64,000 bases of DNA, from assembly GCF_010729895.1 (NCBI RefSeq), contig NZ_AP022612.1, positions 1,488,001 to 1,552,000 on the forward strand, written 5' to 3'. The translations under genes were made by a program, and so were the position numbers. Shown piece after piece: positions 36,551 to 44,306 of the stretch; the first letter of the stretch is position 1, and each line of letters begins with the position of its first letter. This DNA comes from Mycolicibacterium confluentis (lineage in GTDB: Bacteria; Actinomycetota; Actinomycetes; Mycobacteriales; Mycobacteriaceae). The notes under the pieces were generated by a model, which searched no databases, was not told where the DNA came from, and worked only from the letters and a program-made list of their open reading frames with translations.

Positions 36551-38431
36551 TCAGCCACCCTCGGCGATGCGCCGCACCGCGCGGATGAAGACGTCGATCT
36601 CGTCGTAGGTGTTGTAGAACGCGAACGACGGGCGCACCGTGGCCTCCAACCCCAACCGGCGCAGGATGGGCTGCGCGCAGTGGTGTCCGGCGCGCACCGC
36701 GATGCCCTCGGAATTCAGGGCCTTGCCCACCTCCAGCGGTTCGTGCCCGGCCAGCACGAACGACAGCACGCTGGCCTTCTCCTCGGCGGTGCCGACCAGG
36801 CGCACGCCGGGGATGTCGCCGAGCAGGGGAGTGGCGTACTCAAGCAGTGCGTGCTCGTAGGCCGCGATCCGTTCGATGCCCACCTTCTCCACGTAGCGCA
36901 GCGCCTCGCCCAGACCCACGGCGTCGGCGATATTGCCCGTGCCGGCCTCGAACTTGTTCGGAATACCTTGGTAGAGGGCACGCTCCAGGGTGACGTCGGC
37001 GATCATGTTGCCGCCGCCCTGCCACGGTGGGGTTTCCTCGAGGGCCTCCTCGGTGCCGTACAACACGCCGATGCCGGTGGGGCCGAAGATCTTGTGGCCG
37101 GAGAACACGAAGAAGTCCGCGCCCAGAGCCTGGACGTCGATGGGGATGTGCGGAATGGACTGCGCGCCGTCGATCAGCACCCGGGCGCCGTATCGGTGGC
37201 CAAGCTCGACGATCTTGTGCACGGGTGTGACGGTGCCCAGCGCGTTGGACACATGCGTGGCGGCAACGAGTTTGGTCCGCGGGCCCAGAAGATCCTCGAA
37301 CGCGCCGAGCAGCAGGTTGCCCGCGTCGTCGACGGGGGCAACTTTGAGCACTGCGCCGGTCTTCTGTGAAAGCAGTTGCCAGGGAACGATGTTCGCGTGG
37401 TGCTCGAGATGGGTGATAACGATCTCGTCGCCCGGGCCCAGATGCTTGCCACCCCACGCGTACGCCACCAGGTTGATGGCCTCGGTGGTGCCCCGCGCGA
37501 AGATCACCTGCTCGCTCTTGGAGGCGTTGATGAACCGGCGCACGGTGTCGCGCGCGTCCTCGTAGGCGTCGGTGGCGCGGGCAGCCAACTCGTGTGCGGC
37601 GCGGTGGATGTTGGAGTTCTCGTGGGCGTAGAAGTGCGCCAACCGGTCGATGACGGCCTGGGGCTTCTGCGTCGTGGCCGCGTTGTCGAACCAGATCAGT
37701 GGCTTGCCGTTGACGGTCTCCCGCAGGATCGGGAAGTCGGCGCGCACGGCGTTGACGTCGAAGACCTCGTGCGAATCCGGGATCTGCGGGACGGGTTCGC
37801 GCACCACCGCAGGGCCACTGAGGAAGTAGTAGTTGGCGGCGTCGCCCTCCGGGGCGGACACCGGTGCGGCCCGCCATCCGAGATCACCGACCTGCGGTGC
37901 GGTGCCGGGCCACGTGGGCGCCGAACCGCGTGGGGCGACGGGCGCCGTCGGCGCGGCGCCGGCCAGGACACCCGGAACGGTCGGGACGATGCCTGAGGGC
38001 ACCGCGAACGCCGTCAGGTCCGCCACGCCGGGCGGCAGCAGGGGATCGGCCACCCCAGCACCGGCGCGTCCGAGCGAAGGTCCAGCCGTCACATCCGGCG
38101 CGGTGCCCCGGGGAGCGACCGGAACCGACTGTGGTGGAACGGCTTCCGGTCCCGGTGACGTCGGGGTGGGCACCGTCGCCGAGGGCACCGGGACGAACTC
38201 CGCGGGTGGCGTCACCGGATGCGAGGCTCCCGCCGCGGTGGCCCCGGCCGACGTCAGCGCGGTGGCGTCGGGGACGTTCCCACGCGGCGCGACGGCCGAG
38301 GTCTGCGGCGGACTGTCAAGACCGGGCCGAAAGCTCGCGGCGAAAAGCTGGCTCGCCAACGCCGCGAGTTCGGCAGAACTGATGGGCAGGTCGCTCTCAG
38401 CGTCTACCGAGCGGTACTCACTTGTACTCAT
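36551..38431 (-). CDS. Cysteine desulfurase, cargo of the family 2A encapsulin
   Basis: This is a SufS-type PLP enzyme that takes sulfur from cysteine. The catalytic domain runs from about residue 224 to the end, with PLP lysine Lys447 (SGHKIFGPTG) and persulfide Cys585 (GHHCAQP). About 220 disordered Ala/Pro/Gly-rich residues precede it, as in cargo desulfurases of family 2A encapsulins. Within them are a conserved helix (PISSAELAALASQLF, 17-30) and three copies of VAPRGxxP at residues 47, 105 and 165. These are probably shell-docking motifs. The ATG lies inside the 3' end of the shell gene (14-base overlap), so the two are co-translated. Sulfur storage or mobilisation is the likely role. 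Confidence 0.9.
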   Translation of the reverse strand: MSTSEYRSVDAESDLPISSAELAALASQLFAASFRPGLDSPPQTSAVAPRGNVPDATALTSAGATAAGASHPVTPPAEFVPVPSATVPTPTSPGPEAVPPQSVPVAPRGTAPDVTAGPSLGRAGAGVADPLLPPGVADLTAFAVPSGIVPTVPGVLAGAAPTAPVAPRGSAPTWPGTAPQVGDLGWRAAPVSAPEGDAANYYFLSGPAVVREPVPQIPDSHEVFDVNAVRADFPILRETVNGKPLIWFDNAATTQKPQAVIDRLAHFYAHENSNIHRAAHELAARATDAYEDARDTVRRFINASKSEQVIFARGTTEAINLVAYAWGGKHLGPGDEIVITHLEHHANIVPWQLLSQKTGAVLKVAPVDDAGNLLLGAFEDLLGPRTKLVAATHVSNALGTVTPVHKIVELGHRYGARVLIDGAQSIPHIPIDVQALGADFFVFSGHKIFGPTGIGVLYGTEEALEETPPWQGGGNMIADVTLERALYQGIPNKFEAGTGNIADAVGLGEALRYVEKVGIERIAAYEHALLEYATPLLGDIPGVRLVGTAEEKASVLSFVLAGHEPLEVGKALNSEGIAVRAGHHCAQPILRRLGLEATVRPSFAFYNTYDEIDVFIRAVRRIAEGG

Positions 38432-39344
38432 GGAACTTGTCCACCGCGACGTCGTCGAGCACGGCGAGCGCATCGTCGGTGAGCACGGCAAGCGAGGTGT
38501 ACAGCGTGACCAGGTACGACGCGATGGCTGAGCGGTTGATGCCGGTGAAGCGCACCGACAGGCCCGGTGCCTGCTCGCCGACGAGTCCCGGCTGGAACAG
38601 GCCGACGACGCCTTGGCGCTCCTCGCCGGTGCGCACCAGGATGAACTTGGTCTTGCTGTCCTCCACGGGCACCTTGTCGCTCGGGATGATCGGGATCCCA
38701 CGCCAGGTGATGAACTGCGCCCCGAACAGGCTGACCACTGGCGGCGGCACCCCACGGCGCGTGGCCTCACGGCCGAACGCCGCCACACCGAGCGGATGGG
38801 TCAGGAAGAAGCCCGGCGTCTTCCACACCTTCGTGATCAGCGAGTCCAGGTCGTCCGGGGTGGGTGCGCCGCCCAGGGTCTTGATCGTCTGCCCCGGGGT
38901 GGCCTGCGACAGCAACCCGTACTCGGGGTTGTTGATCAGCTCGGACTCCTGGCGCTCCTTGATGGTCTCGATGGTCAGACGCAACTGCTGGGCGATCTGA
39001 TCGTGCGGGCTGGAGTACAGGTCGGAGACCCGGGTGTGCACGTCGAGCAGCGTCGAGATGGACCGCAGCGTGTACTCACGGGGGCTGGTCTCGTAGTCGA
39101 CGTAGGTCTGCGGCAGAGGCTCCTCGGTGCCTGCGCCCTCCTCGGTGTGGATGGCCACCTGATCGGGGTTGACCACGCGGTTCACCCGGTAGATGCCTGC
39201 CTCGACGGGCACCCAGCTGAGCAGGTGCAGCAGCCAGCGGGGCGTGATGGTCTCGAGCTGGGGGACAGTCTTGGTGGCATTGGCCAATTGCCTGGCAGCG
39301 AGGTCGCCTAGGGCCTGGGATTCGTTCTGCGCCGACGTCGTCAT
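38418..39344 (-). CDS. Family 2A encapsulin shell protein (SrpI / MMP-I type)
   Basis: The protein self-assembles into a protein nanocompartment. The 308-residue length and sequence fit the group of cyanobacterial SrpI and the M. leprae major membrane protein I. Examples are TITPRWLLHLLSWVPVEAG near residue 40, REYTLRSISTLLDVHTRVSD near 90, and FGAQFITWRGIPIIPSDK near 210. Despite the old name the protein has no membrane segment. In cyanobacteria this shell is induced by sulfur starvation and holds a cysteine desulfurase. The ATG at 39344 was chosen for its match to family length. An in-frame ATG four codons upstream is possible. It shares its upstream region with the divergent poly-cysteine leader. 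Confidence 0.93.
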   Translation of the reverse strand: MTTSAQNESQALGDLAARQLANATKTVPQLETITPRWLLHLLSWVPVEAGIYRVNRVVNPDQVAIHTEEGAGTEEPLPQTYVDYETSPREYTLRSISTLLDVHTRVSDLYSSPHDQIAQQLRLTIETIKERQESELINNPEYGLLSQATPGQTIKTLGGAPTPDDLDSLITKVWKTPGFFLTHPLGVAAFGREATRRGVPPPVVSLFGAQFITWRGIPIIPSDKVPVEDSKTKFILVRTGEERQGVVGLFQPGLVGEQAPGLSVRFTGINRSAIASYLVTLYTSLAVLTDDALAVLDDVAVDKFHEYK

Positions 39345-39444
39345 GCGGGCAATCATGGTGCACGCGGTGCCTGCATGCACGCATTACCGAACCCGGTGAG
39401 CCGAAGTGAAGAAGCCGCGCTGGCCAGCTGACCGGAATGTGCCG

Positions 39445-39450
39445 TATCGT
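39445..39450 (+). promoter_or_regulatory. -10 box of a leaderless leader-peptide transcript
   Basis: TATCGT fits the mycobacterial -10 pattern TAnnnT and lies exactly seven bases before the ATG of the leader peptide, placing the start of transcription at or next to that ATG. The same spacing is found before the second leader at 47776. Confidence 0.55.
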
Positions 39451-39457
39451 GTGCCGC

Positions 39458-39523
39458 ATGTCTCGCACCGCACAGCTGCGCAGCGCTTCGATGCGCTGCT
39501 TCGCCGTGCGTTGTTGTTGTTGA
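39458..39523 (+). CDS. Poly-cysteine leader peptide (attenuator)
   Basis: A 21-codon frame reads MSRTAQLRSASMRCF then AVRCCC and stops. The three terminal TGT codons would stall ribosomes when charged tRNA-Cys is scarce. Known mycobacterial sulfur operons carry such leaders. Here the stop codon and the bases after it can pair with the ribosome-binding region of the next gene, so stalling should open it. The leader precedes an operon of a thioester-like protein, WhiB, a sulfatase, Stf0 and a cysD remnant. Confidence 0.75.
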   Translation: MSRTAQLRSASMRCFAVRCCC

Positions 39524-39610
39524 TTCTGACGCCCCGGTTTCCCTAGCGTCTTGGCCCACCCTTCTTCGGTGGAGGCCATCTGCGCTGTTCAGAGCCATTC
39601 AGAAAGTCAA
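39520..39610 (+). promoter_or_regulatory. Translational attenuator: anti-SD pairing over the leader stop
   Basis: TTGATTCTGA (39520-39529), which includes the leader stop codon, is complementary to TCAGAAAGTCAA (39599-39610) with a two-base bulge. The second segment contains the GAAAG ribosome-binding site of the gene starting at 39619. A stable local hairpin (CCACC 39556-39560, GGTGG 39568-39572) lies between and brings the segments together. Confidence 0.6.
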
Positions 39611-39618
39611 CGACACCT

Positions 39619-40881
39619 ATGTCTGCTCCCTTGTCTGTCTCCCCGCCCGCACCGCTGCGCGCCCCCCAACCGATCACCGTCCGGCGTCGGGTCCAGCCGC
39701 GTCCGGCCGTCGACCTGTCCCGGCTGACGCGGTACCGCGGCGGCACGTACTCGCACACCGTCGAAACCATCGTGTTCACCGACGGTTCCACGGCGCGCAC
39801 CGACCTGATCAGGCTGAACCCGGGCGTGGAGGCCTACTCGCTGGACTTCAGCGCGGAGGCTCCCACCCGTCCCTCGGCGTATCAGGCGCAGACCTTCTCC
39901 GAGGTCCCCAACCTGCGGGCCCGCGCCTACGAGGTCGAGATCGACTGGATTCTGCGCAACTCCTTCCCGCGCCTGCGCGTCACCGAACTCAGCCGCCGCC
40001 TGCGCGAGGCCGGCCACCCGCTGGGCTCCGCGAACATCAGTGAGCACGAGGCCATCGCCGGAACTCAGGCCGCCATCTGGCATCTGACCAACGGCCTGGA
40101 TCTGGACAACCGACCGCTCAACGTGCCGGTCCGCGAGCAGCGTGACGACCACGGAGTCACGGTCGAATTCGACGGCGCCCCCGAGTTGGGCGGGTACACC
40201 GTGGAGGTGGCCGCGGGCGCGCCGGTGACCGTGACCCTGCACAAGTCCGTCGACGGTCTGCAGTGGAACGAGGTGACCTCCTCCACGTTGCGTGTGCCCG
40301 CCGGGTCGGGCAGCCACAGCAAGACCCTCGGCGTGGGTGCGACGGTGTCGTCGCGGCGGCATGGCCGCTCCGCGCAGGGGCACCGGTTCTACCGGCTGAC
40401 GGTGGACGGGCCAGCGACGATCGGTGACATCGGTTTCCAGCTCACGGGTTCGGGCAACTACCGCAACCTCGAGCGGATTGTGGCGCTGTACGACTACCTG
40501 CTCGACGGTGCGCGCAGGGCTCGCGCCCGCAGTGCGGCGCCAGCGTTGAGCGCAGCACGCGCGCAGTACGACGACGGCCTCGTGGGCCCGTTCCGGTTGC
40601 GCGCCACCTCGGCCGCGGCGTTGGCCTCGGAGACCGCCGACGTGGTCGACGAGGACGGCGCACTGCTCACCGGTCCGGTGCAGGTGGGCGCGGTGTTCCA
40701 CCTCCGACCGCACGGCCCGGCGACCTCGGCGACGGTCACCGTGACGGTGCCCGGTGCGCAGGACGGTCATGGCGGGCGGGTGATCACGGGCGTGGCCCGC
40801 GACGGGGAGTCGAGTCGGCTGACGCCGGTGGCGCTCGTGGTGCCGACGACCTTCGTGGTGGATTTCGAGATCGACTGGTGA
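39619..40881 (+). CDS. Thioester-domain-like (TQXA) protein lacking the thioester cysteine
   Basis: The 420-residue protein resembles surface thioester domains of actinobacteria. It has the GTQAAIW block (Thr149-Gln150) of the TQXA motif, where Gln normally bonds with a Cys in an upstream Y-C-x-D motif. Here that motif reads YSLD, with Ser74 in place of Cys. No signal peptide, sortase signal or membrane segment is visible, so it looks cytosolic. The C-terminal half is beta-rich. Its role is unknown. It is the first structural gene after the poly-cysteine leader and overlaps the WhiB gene by four bases. Confidence 0.7.
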   Translation: MSAPLSVSPPAPLRAPQPITVRRRVQPRPAVDLSRLTRYRGGTYSHTVETIVFTDGSTARTDLIRLNPGVEAYSLDFSAEAPTRPSAYQAQTFSEVPNLRARAYEVEIDWILRNSFPRLRVTELSRRLREAGHPLGSANISEHEAIAGTQAAIWHLTNGLDLDNRPLNVPVREQRDDHGVTVEFDGAPELGGYTVEVAAGAPVTVTLHKSVDGLQWNEVTSSTLRVPAGSGSHSKTLGVGATVSSRRHGRSAQGHRFYRLTVDGPATIGDIGFQLTGSGNYRNLERIVALYDYLLDGARRARARSAAPALSAARAQYDDGLVGPFRLRATSAAALASETADVVDEDGALLTGPVQVGAVFHLRPHGPATSATVTVTVPGAQDGHGGRVITGVARDGESSRLTPVALVVPTTFVVDFEIDW

Positions 40882-41222
40882 GCTCGAAACGTTCACCGCG
40901 ATCCGATATCTGGTCCGATCTGGAGCTCGAAAGCAAGTATCGATGCGTGACAACAGCAGAGTCGCAGGAAGCCCGTCACGCCTCTTCGGAGTGGAGTTGG
41001 CAGCTGCGCGGTCATTGTCTGACAGTGCCGTCCGAGATCTTCTTCCCCGAGGACCACGCGTCACGCCGGGCCCGCCGCGAGCGCGAGGAGCAGGCGAAGC
41101 GGATCTGCCGCACCTGCCCGGTGTTGAGCACCTGCCGCGAGCACGCGCTGAGTACACCGGAGCGCTACGGCGTCTGGGGCGCGACCACGGCCCGCGAACG
41201 GCAGCACGCGGCCCACAGCTGA
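40878..41222 (+). CDS. WhiB-family iron-sulfur regulator, WhiB3-like
   Basis: WhiB proteins bind a redox- and NO-sensitive [4Fe-4S] cluster and contact the main sigma factor. The 114-residue product has all four cluster cysteines (Cys47, Cys77, Cys80, Cys86) and the GVWGA turn at 98-102. The segment WSWQLRGHC before the first cysteine recalls WhiB3. The N-terminal 35 residues are extra. The GTG start overlaps the upstream stop. Its place in a sulfur operon suggests redox or sulfur sensing. Confidence 0.85.
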   Translation: MSSKRSPRSDIWSDLELESKYRCVTTAESQEARHASSEWSWQLRGHCLTVPSEIFFPEDHASRRARREREEQAKRICRTCPVLSTCREHALSTPERYGVWGATTARERQHAAHS

Positions 41223-41253
41223 GCGCCGCACACGCATCAGGCAAGCTGGCGGG

Positions 41254-42603
41254 ATGACCGTGGCGGAGAACATCCTGCTCGTGCACTGGCACGATCTCGG
41301 CCGGCACCTCGGCGCCTACGGGCACGCCGATGTGGTGAGCCCCAACCTCGACCGGTTGGCTGCCGAAGGCATCCTGTTCACCCAGGCGCACGCCACCGCA
41401 CCGCTGTGCTCGCCGTCGCGGGGATCGCTGTTCACCGGCCGCTACCCTCAGACCAACGGACTGGTCGGGCTGGCGCACCACGGCTGGGAGTACCGTGCCG
41501 GGGTGCGTACGCTGCCGGCGATCCTCTCGGAATCCGGCTGGTACACAGCACTTTTCGGTATGCAGCACGAAACCAGCTTCCCGCCCCGGTTGGGTTTCGA
41601 CGAGTACGACGTCTCCAACTCCTACTGCGAGTACGTCGTGCCCCGCGCGGTCGAATGGCTTGAGAAGGCTCCGTCGCAACCCTTCCTGTTGACCGCGGGG
41701 TTCTTCGAGACCCACCGGCCCTACCCGCACGATCGCTACACCCCGGCCGACCCGGCCGGAGTGGAACTGCCCGACTACCTGCCCGACACACCCGCCGTCC
41801 GGCAGGACCTGGCCGACTTCCATGGGTCGATCACGGTCGCCGATGCCGCCGTGGGTCGCCTGCTGGACGCGGTGGCGGCAAACGGATTGGACGACAACAC
41901 CTGGGTCGTGTTCGTCACCGATCACGGCCCGGCACTGCCGCGGGCGAAGTCGACGCTGTACGACGCGGGTACGGGAATCGCGCTCATCGTGCGCCCGCCG
42001 AGGTCGCGCAATCTGGCGGCGCGCGTCTACGGCGACCTGTTCAGCGGTGTCGATCTGCTGCCCACGCTGCTGGATCTTCTCGGTGTCGAGATGCCAGCCG
42101 ACGTCGACGGACTGTCGCACGCAAATGCGTTGCTGGCCGGCGCGCCGGAAATTCGATCCGCCGTCTATGCGACGAAGACCTATCACGATTCTTTTGACCC
42201 CATTCGGGCCATTCGGACAAAGAAATTCTCCTACATCGAGAATTACGCTCACCGGCCACTGCTCGACCTGCCCTGGGACATCGAGGAGAGCGCGCCGGGG
42301 CAGGCGGTGGCCTCATACGTGAGTGCGCCGCGCCCGGAGCGGGAACTCTACGACCTCGTCAACGATCCGGGGGAGCAGAACAACCTGCTCACCGGCGAGT
42401 ACGCGGTCGACGTGGAACCTGTGGCGCAGGAGTTGGCCATGCTGCTCAACGAATGGCGGGAGAAGACCAATGACGTCATTCCCTCAGAGTTCGCCGGTAC
42501 CCGTATCTCCGAGCGATACACGCAGACCTATGCTCGCATCCAGGGAATCCCGTACCCCAGCCGATCGGCGGTGGCGGCCGAACGCGGCATCAAAGGTGTT
42601 TAG
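41254..42603 (+). CDS. Type I sulfatase (formylglycine-dependent)
   Basis: The 449-residue protein has the sulfatase signature CSPSRGSLFTGRYP. Cys52 is expected to be oxidised to formylglycine by a maturation enzyme not encoded here. Metal-site residues are seen in HDLGRHLGAYG and VVFVTDHGPALPRAKSTLYD. No signal peptide is present, so it acts in the cytosol. In M. tuberculosis a sulfatase gene (Rv0296c) is also next to stf0 (Rv0295c), so the pair may remove and add sulfate on related molecules. Confidence 0.88.
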   Translation: MTVAENILLVHWHDLGRHLGAYGHADVVSPNLDRLAAEGILFTQAHATAPLCSPSRGSLFTGRYPQTNGLVGLAHHGWEYRAGVRTLPAILSESGWYTALFGMQHETSFPPRLGFDEYDVSNSYCEYVVPRAVEWLEKAPSQPFLLTAGFFETHRPYPHDRYTPADPAGVELPDYLPDTPAVRQDLADFHGSITVADAAVGRLLDAVAANGLDDNTWVVFVTDHGPALPRAKSTLYDAGTGIALIVRPPRSRNLAARVYGDLFSGVDLLPTLLDLLGVEMPADVDGLSHANALLAGAPEIRSAVYATKTYHDSFDPIRAIRTKKFSYIENYAHRPLLDLPWDIEESAPGQAVASYVSAPRPERELYDLVNDPGEQNNLLTGEYAVDVEPVAQELAMLLNEWREKTNDVIPSEFAGTRISERYTQTYARIQGIPYPSRSAVAAERGIKGV

Positions 42604-42678
42604 TCGCAATGAATTAACTCAGCATGACTAAAATCCCGGTAATGCATTCCTGAGTAATGGGTATTACGCTTGCTGACC

Positions 42679-43482
42679 ATGTCAGAAAATCCCACTGCGT
42701 ATCTGGTTCTGGCGTCCCAACGCAGTGGCAGCACGCTGCTCGTGGAGTCGCTGCGGGCCACCGGTGTGGCGGGTGAACCGCAGGAGTTCTTCCAGTACCT
42801 GCAGGAGACCAGCATGTCCCCCCAACCGCGCGAGTGGTTCGCGGATGTGCAGGACGAATCGATCCTCCGTCTGCTCGATCCGCTGGTCGAGGGCAAACCC
42901 GACCTCGCGCCGGCTGAGATCTGGCGGGATTACATCCGCACGGTCGGGCGCACGCCCAACGGCGTGTGGGGCGGCAAGCTCATGTGGAACCAGACCCCTC
43001 TGCTTCGCAAGCGCGCCAAGGACCTTCCCGAGCGGTCGGGGGAGGGACTGCTGGCCGCGATCCGTGACGTCGTCGGTTCCGATCCGGTGCTCATTCACGT
43101 TTACCGACCCGACGTGGTGTCGCAGGCGGTGTCGTTCTGGCGGGCCGTGCAGACCCGAGTCTGGCGCGGTCGACCCGATCCGGTCCGCGACTCCCGTGCC
43201 GAGTACCACGCAGGTGCCATCGCGCACGTCGTGAAGATGCTGCGCGATCAGGAGGAGGGCTGGCGGAACTGGTTCGCCGAGGAGAACGTCGAACCGATCG
43301 ACGTGCCGTATCCGGTGTTGTGGCGCAACCTGACTGAGGTCGTCGGCACGGTCCTCGAGCACCTCGGCCTGGATCCCCGGCTCGCGCCCTCGCCGGTGCT
43401 GGAACGGCAGGCCGATCAGCGTTCCGACGAGTGGGTCGAGCGTTACCGAGCCGACGCCGAGCGCGACGGGCTGCCGCTGTGA
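42679..43482 (+). CDS. stf0: Trehalose 2-sulfotransferase Stf0
   Basis: Stf0 transfers sulfate from PAPS to trehalose, the first step toward sulfated trehalose lipids. The 267-residue product matches Stf0 almost throughout: the PAPS loop [11 protein letters not shown] (residues 11-21), then [18 protein letters not shown] and [14 protein letters not shown]. The ATG at 42679 gives the known N terminus. An ATG three codons earlier is less likely. Its stop overlaps the cysD remnant start, which would have supplied activated sulfate for PAPS. Confidence 0.93.
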   Translation: MSENPTAYLVLASQRSGSTLLVESLRATGVAGEPQEFFQYLQETSMSPQPREWFADVQDESILRLLDPLVEGKPDLAPAEIWRDYIRTVGRTPNGVWGGKLMWNQTPLLRKRAKDLPERSGEGLLAAIRDVVGSDPVLIHVYRPDVVSQAVSFWRAVQTRVWRGRPDPVRDSRAEYHAGAIAHVVKMLRDQEEGWRNWFAEENVEPIDVPYPVLWRNLTEVVGTVLEHLGLDPRLAPSPVLERQADQRSDEWVERYRADAERDGLPL

Positions 43483-44306
43483 CCGCGATAGAACTCACCC
43501 CAGAAGACATCCACGTCGACGAGCTGCGGCTGCTGGAAGCCGAAGCCGTGCACATCATCCGCGAGGTTGCCGCCGAGCTCACCAAGCCCGTGCTGCTGTT
43601 CTCGGCCGGCAAGGACTCGATTGTCCTGCTTCGCCTGGCCGAGAAGGCCTTTCGGCCGGCGCCCCTGCCGTTTCCGGTGCTGCACGTCGACACCGGCCAC
43701 AACTTCGACGAGGTCATCGAGTTCCGTGACCGCCGGGTCGCCGAACACGGCCACAAGTTGATCGTCGGTTCGGTGCAGGAGAGCATCGACAGCGGACGGG
43801 TGCCAGACCCCGGCCCGGGGGCGTCGCGCAACCGGCAGCAGACCAGGACCCTGCTGGATGCGCTGGAAGCCGGCGGATTCGACGCGGCCTTCGGTGGCGC
43901 CCGCCGGGACGAGGAGAGGGCGCGGGCCAAGGAGCGCATCCTGAGCTTCCGTGACGAGTTCGGCCAGTGGGATCCGCGGGCGCAGCGCCCCGAACCGTGG
44001 TCGCTGTACAACGGGCGCATCCGCAAGGGCGAGCAGGTCCGCGTCTTCCCGCTGTCCAACTGGACCGAACTCGACATCTGGCGCTACATCGAACTCGAGG
44101 GCCTGGAGTTACGCCCCCGCCCGGCAGCGGCTACTTCTGAGCCGCGTCACATTGGCGCGTTCGCGGGCTGGAACACCCCGGAACTGTCGGCTTCCTCCTC
44201 GGCGCGGATCACGTGCACTACGGCGTTGATCAACGCCAGGTGGGTGAACGCCTGCGGGAAGTTGCCCAGATGGCGGCCGGTGCGCGGTTCGATCTCCTCC
44301 GCGTAG
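43479..44306 (+). pseudogene. cysD: 3'-truncated sulfate adenylyltransferase subunit 2 (cysD remnant)
   Basis: CysD adenylylates sulfate together with the GTPase CysN. The first 210 or so residues are good CysD, with the PP-loop SAGKDS at 42-47, HVDTGHNFDEVIEFRD, and the block ELDIWRYIELEGLEL. After about base 44110 the resemblance stops. The frame then runs on as unrelated sequence antisense to the treH 3' end, reaching a stop at 44306. About a third of CysD is missing, and no cysN follows. The GTG start overlaps the stf0 stop. It is probably non-functional. Confidence 0.8.

Noticed and set aside
38418..39344. Naming the shell gene a membrane protein after the old MMP-I name
   Set aside because: No membrane segment or signal peptide is visible. 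The overlap with a desulfurase carrying a disordered N-terminal domain fits an encapsulin.
39607..42252. An 881-codon minus-strand frame opposite the thioester-like, WhiB and sulfatase genes
   Set aside because: The three plus-strand genes show catalytic or cluster residues. The antisense frame has none and is typical of high-GC shadow frames.
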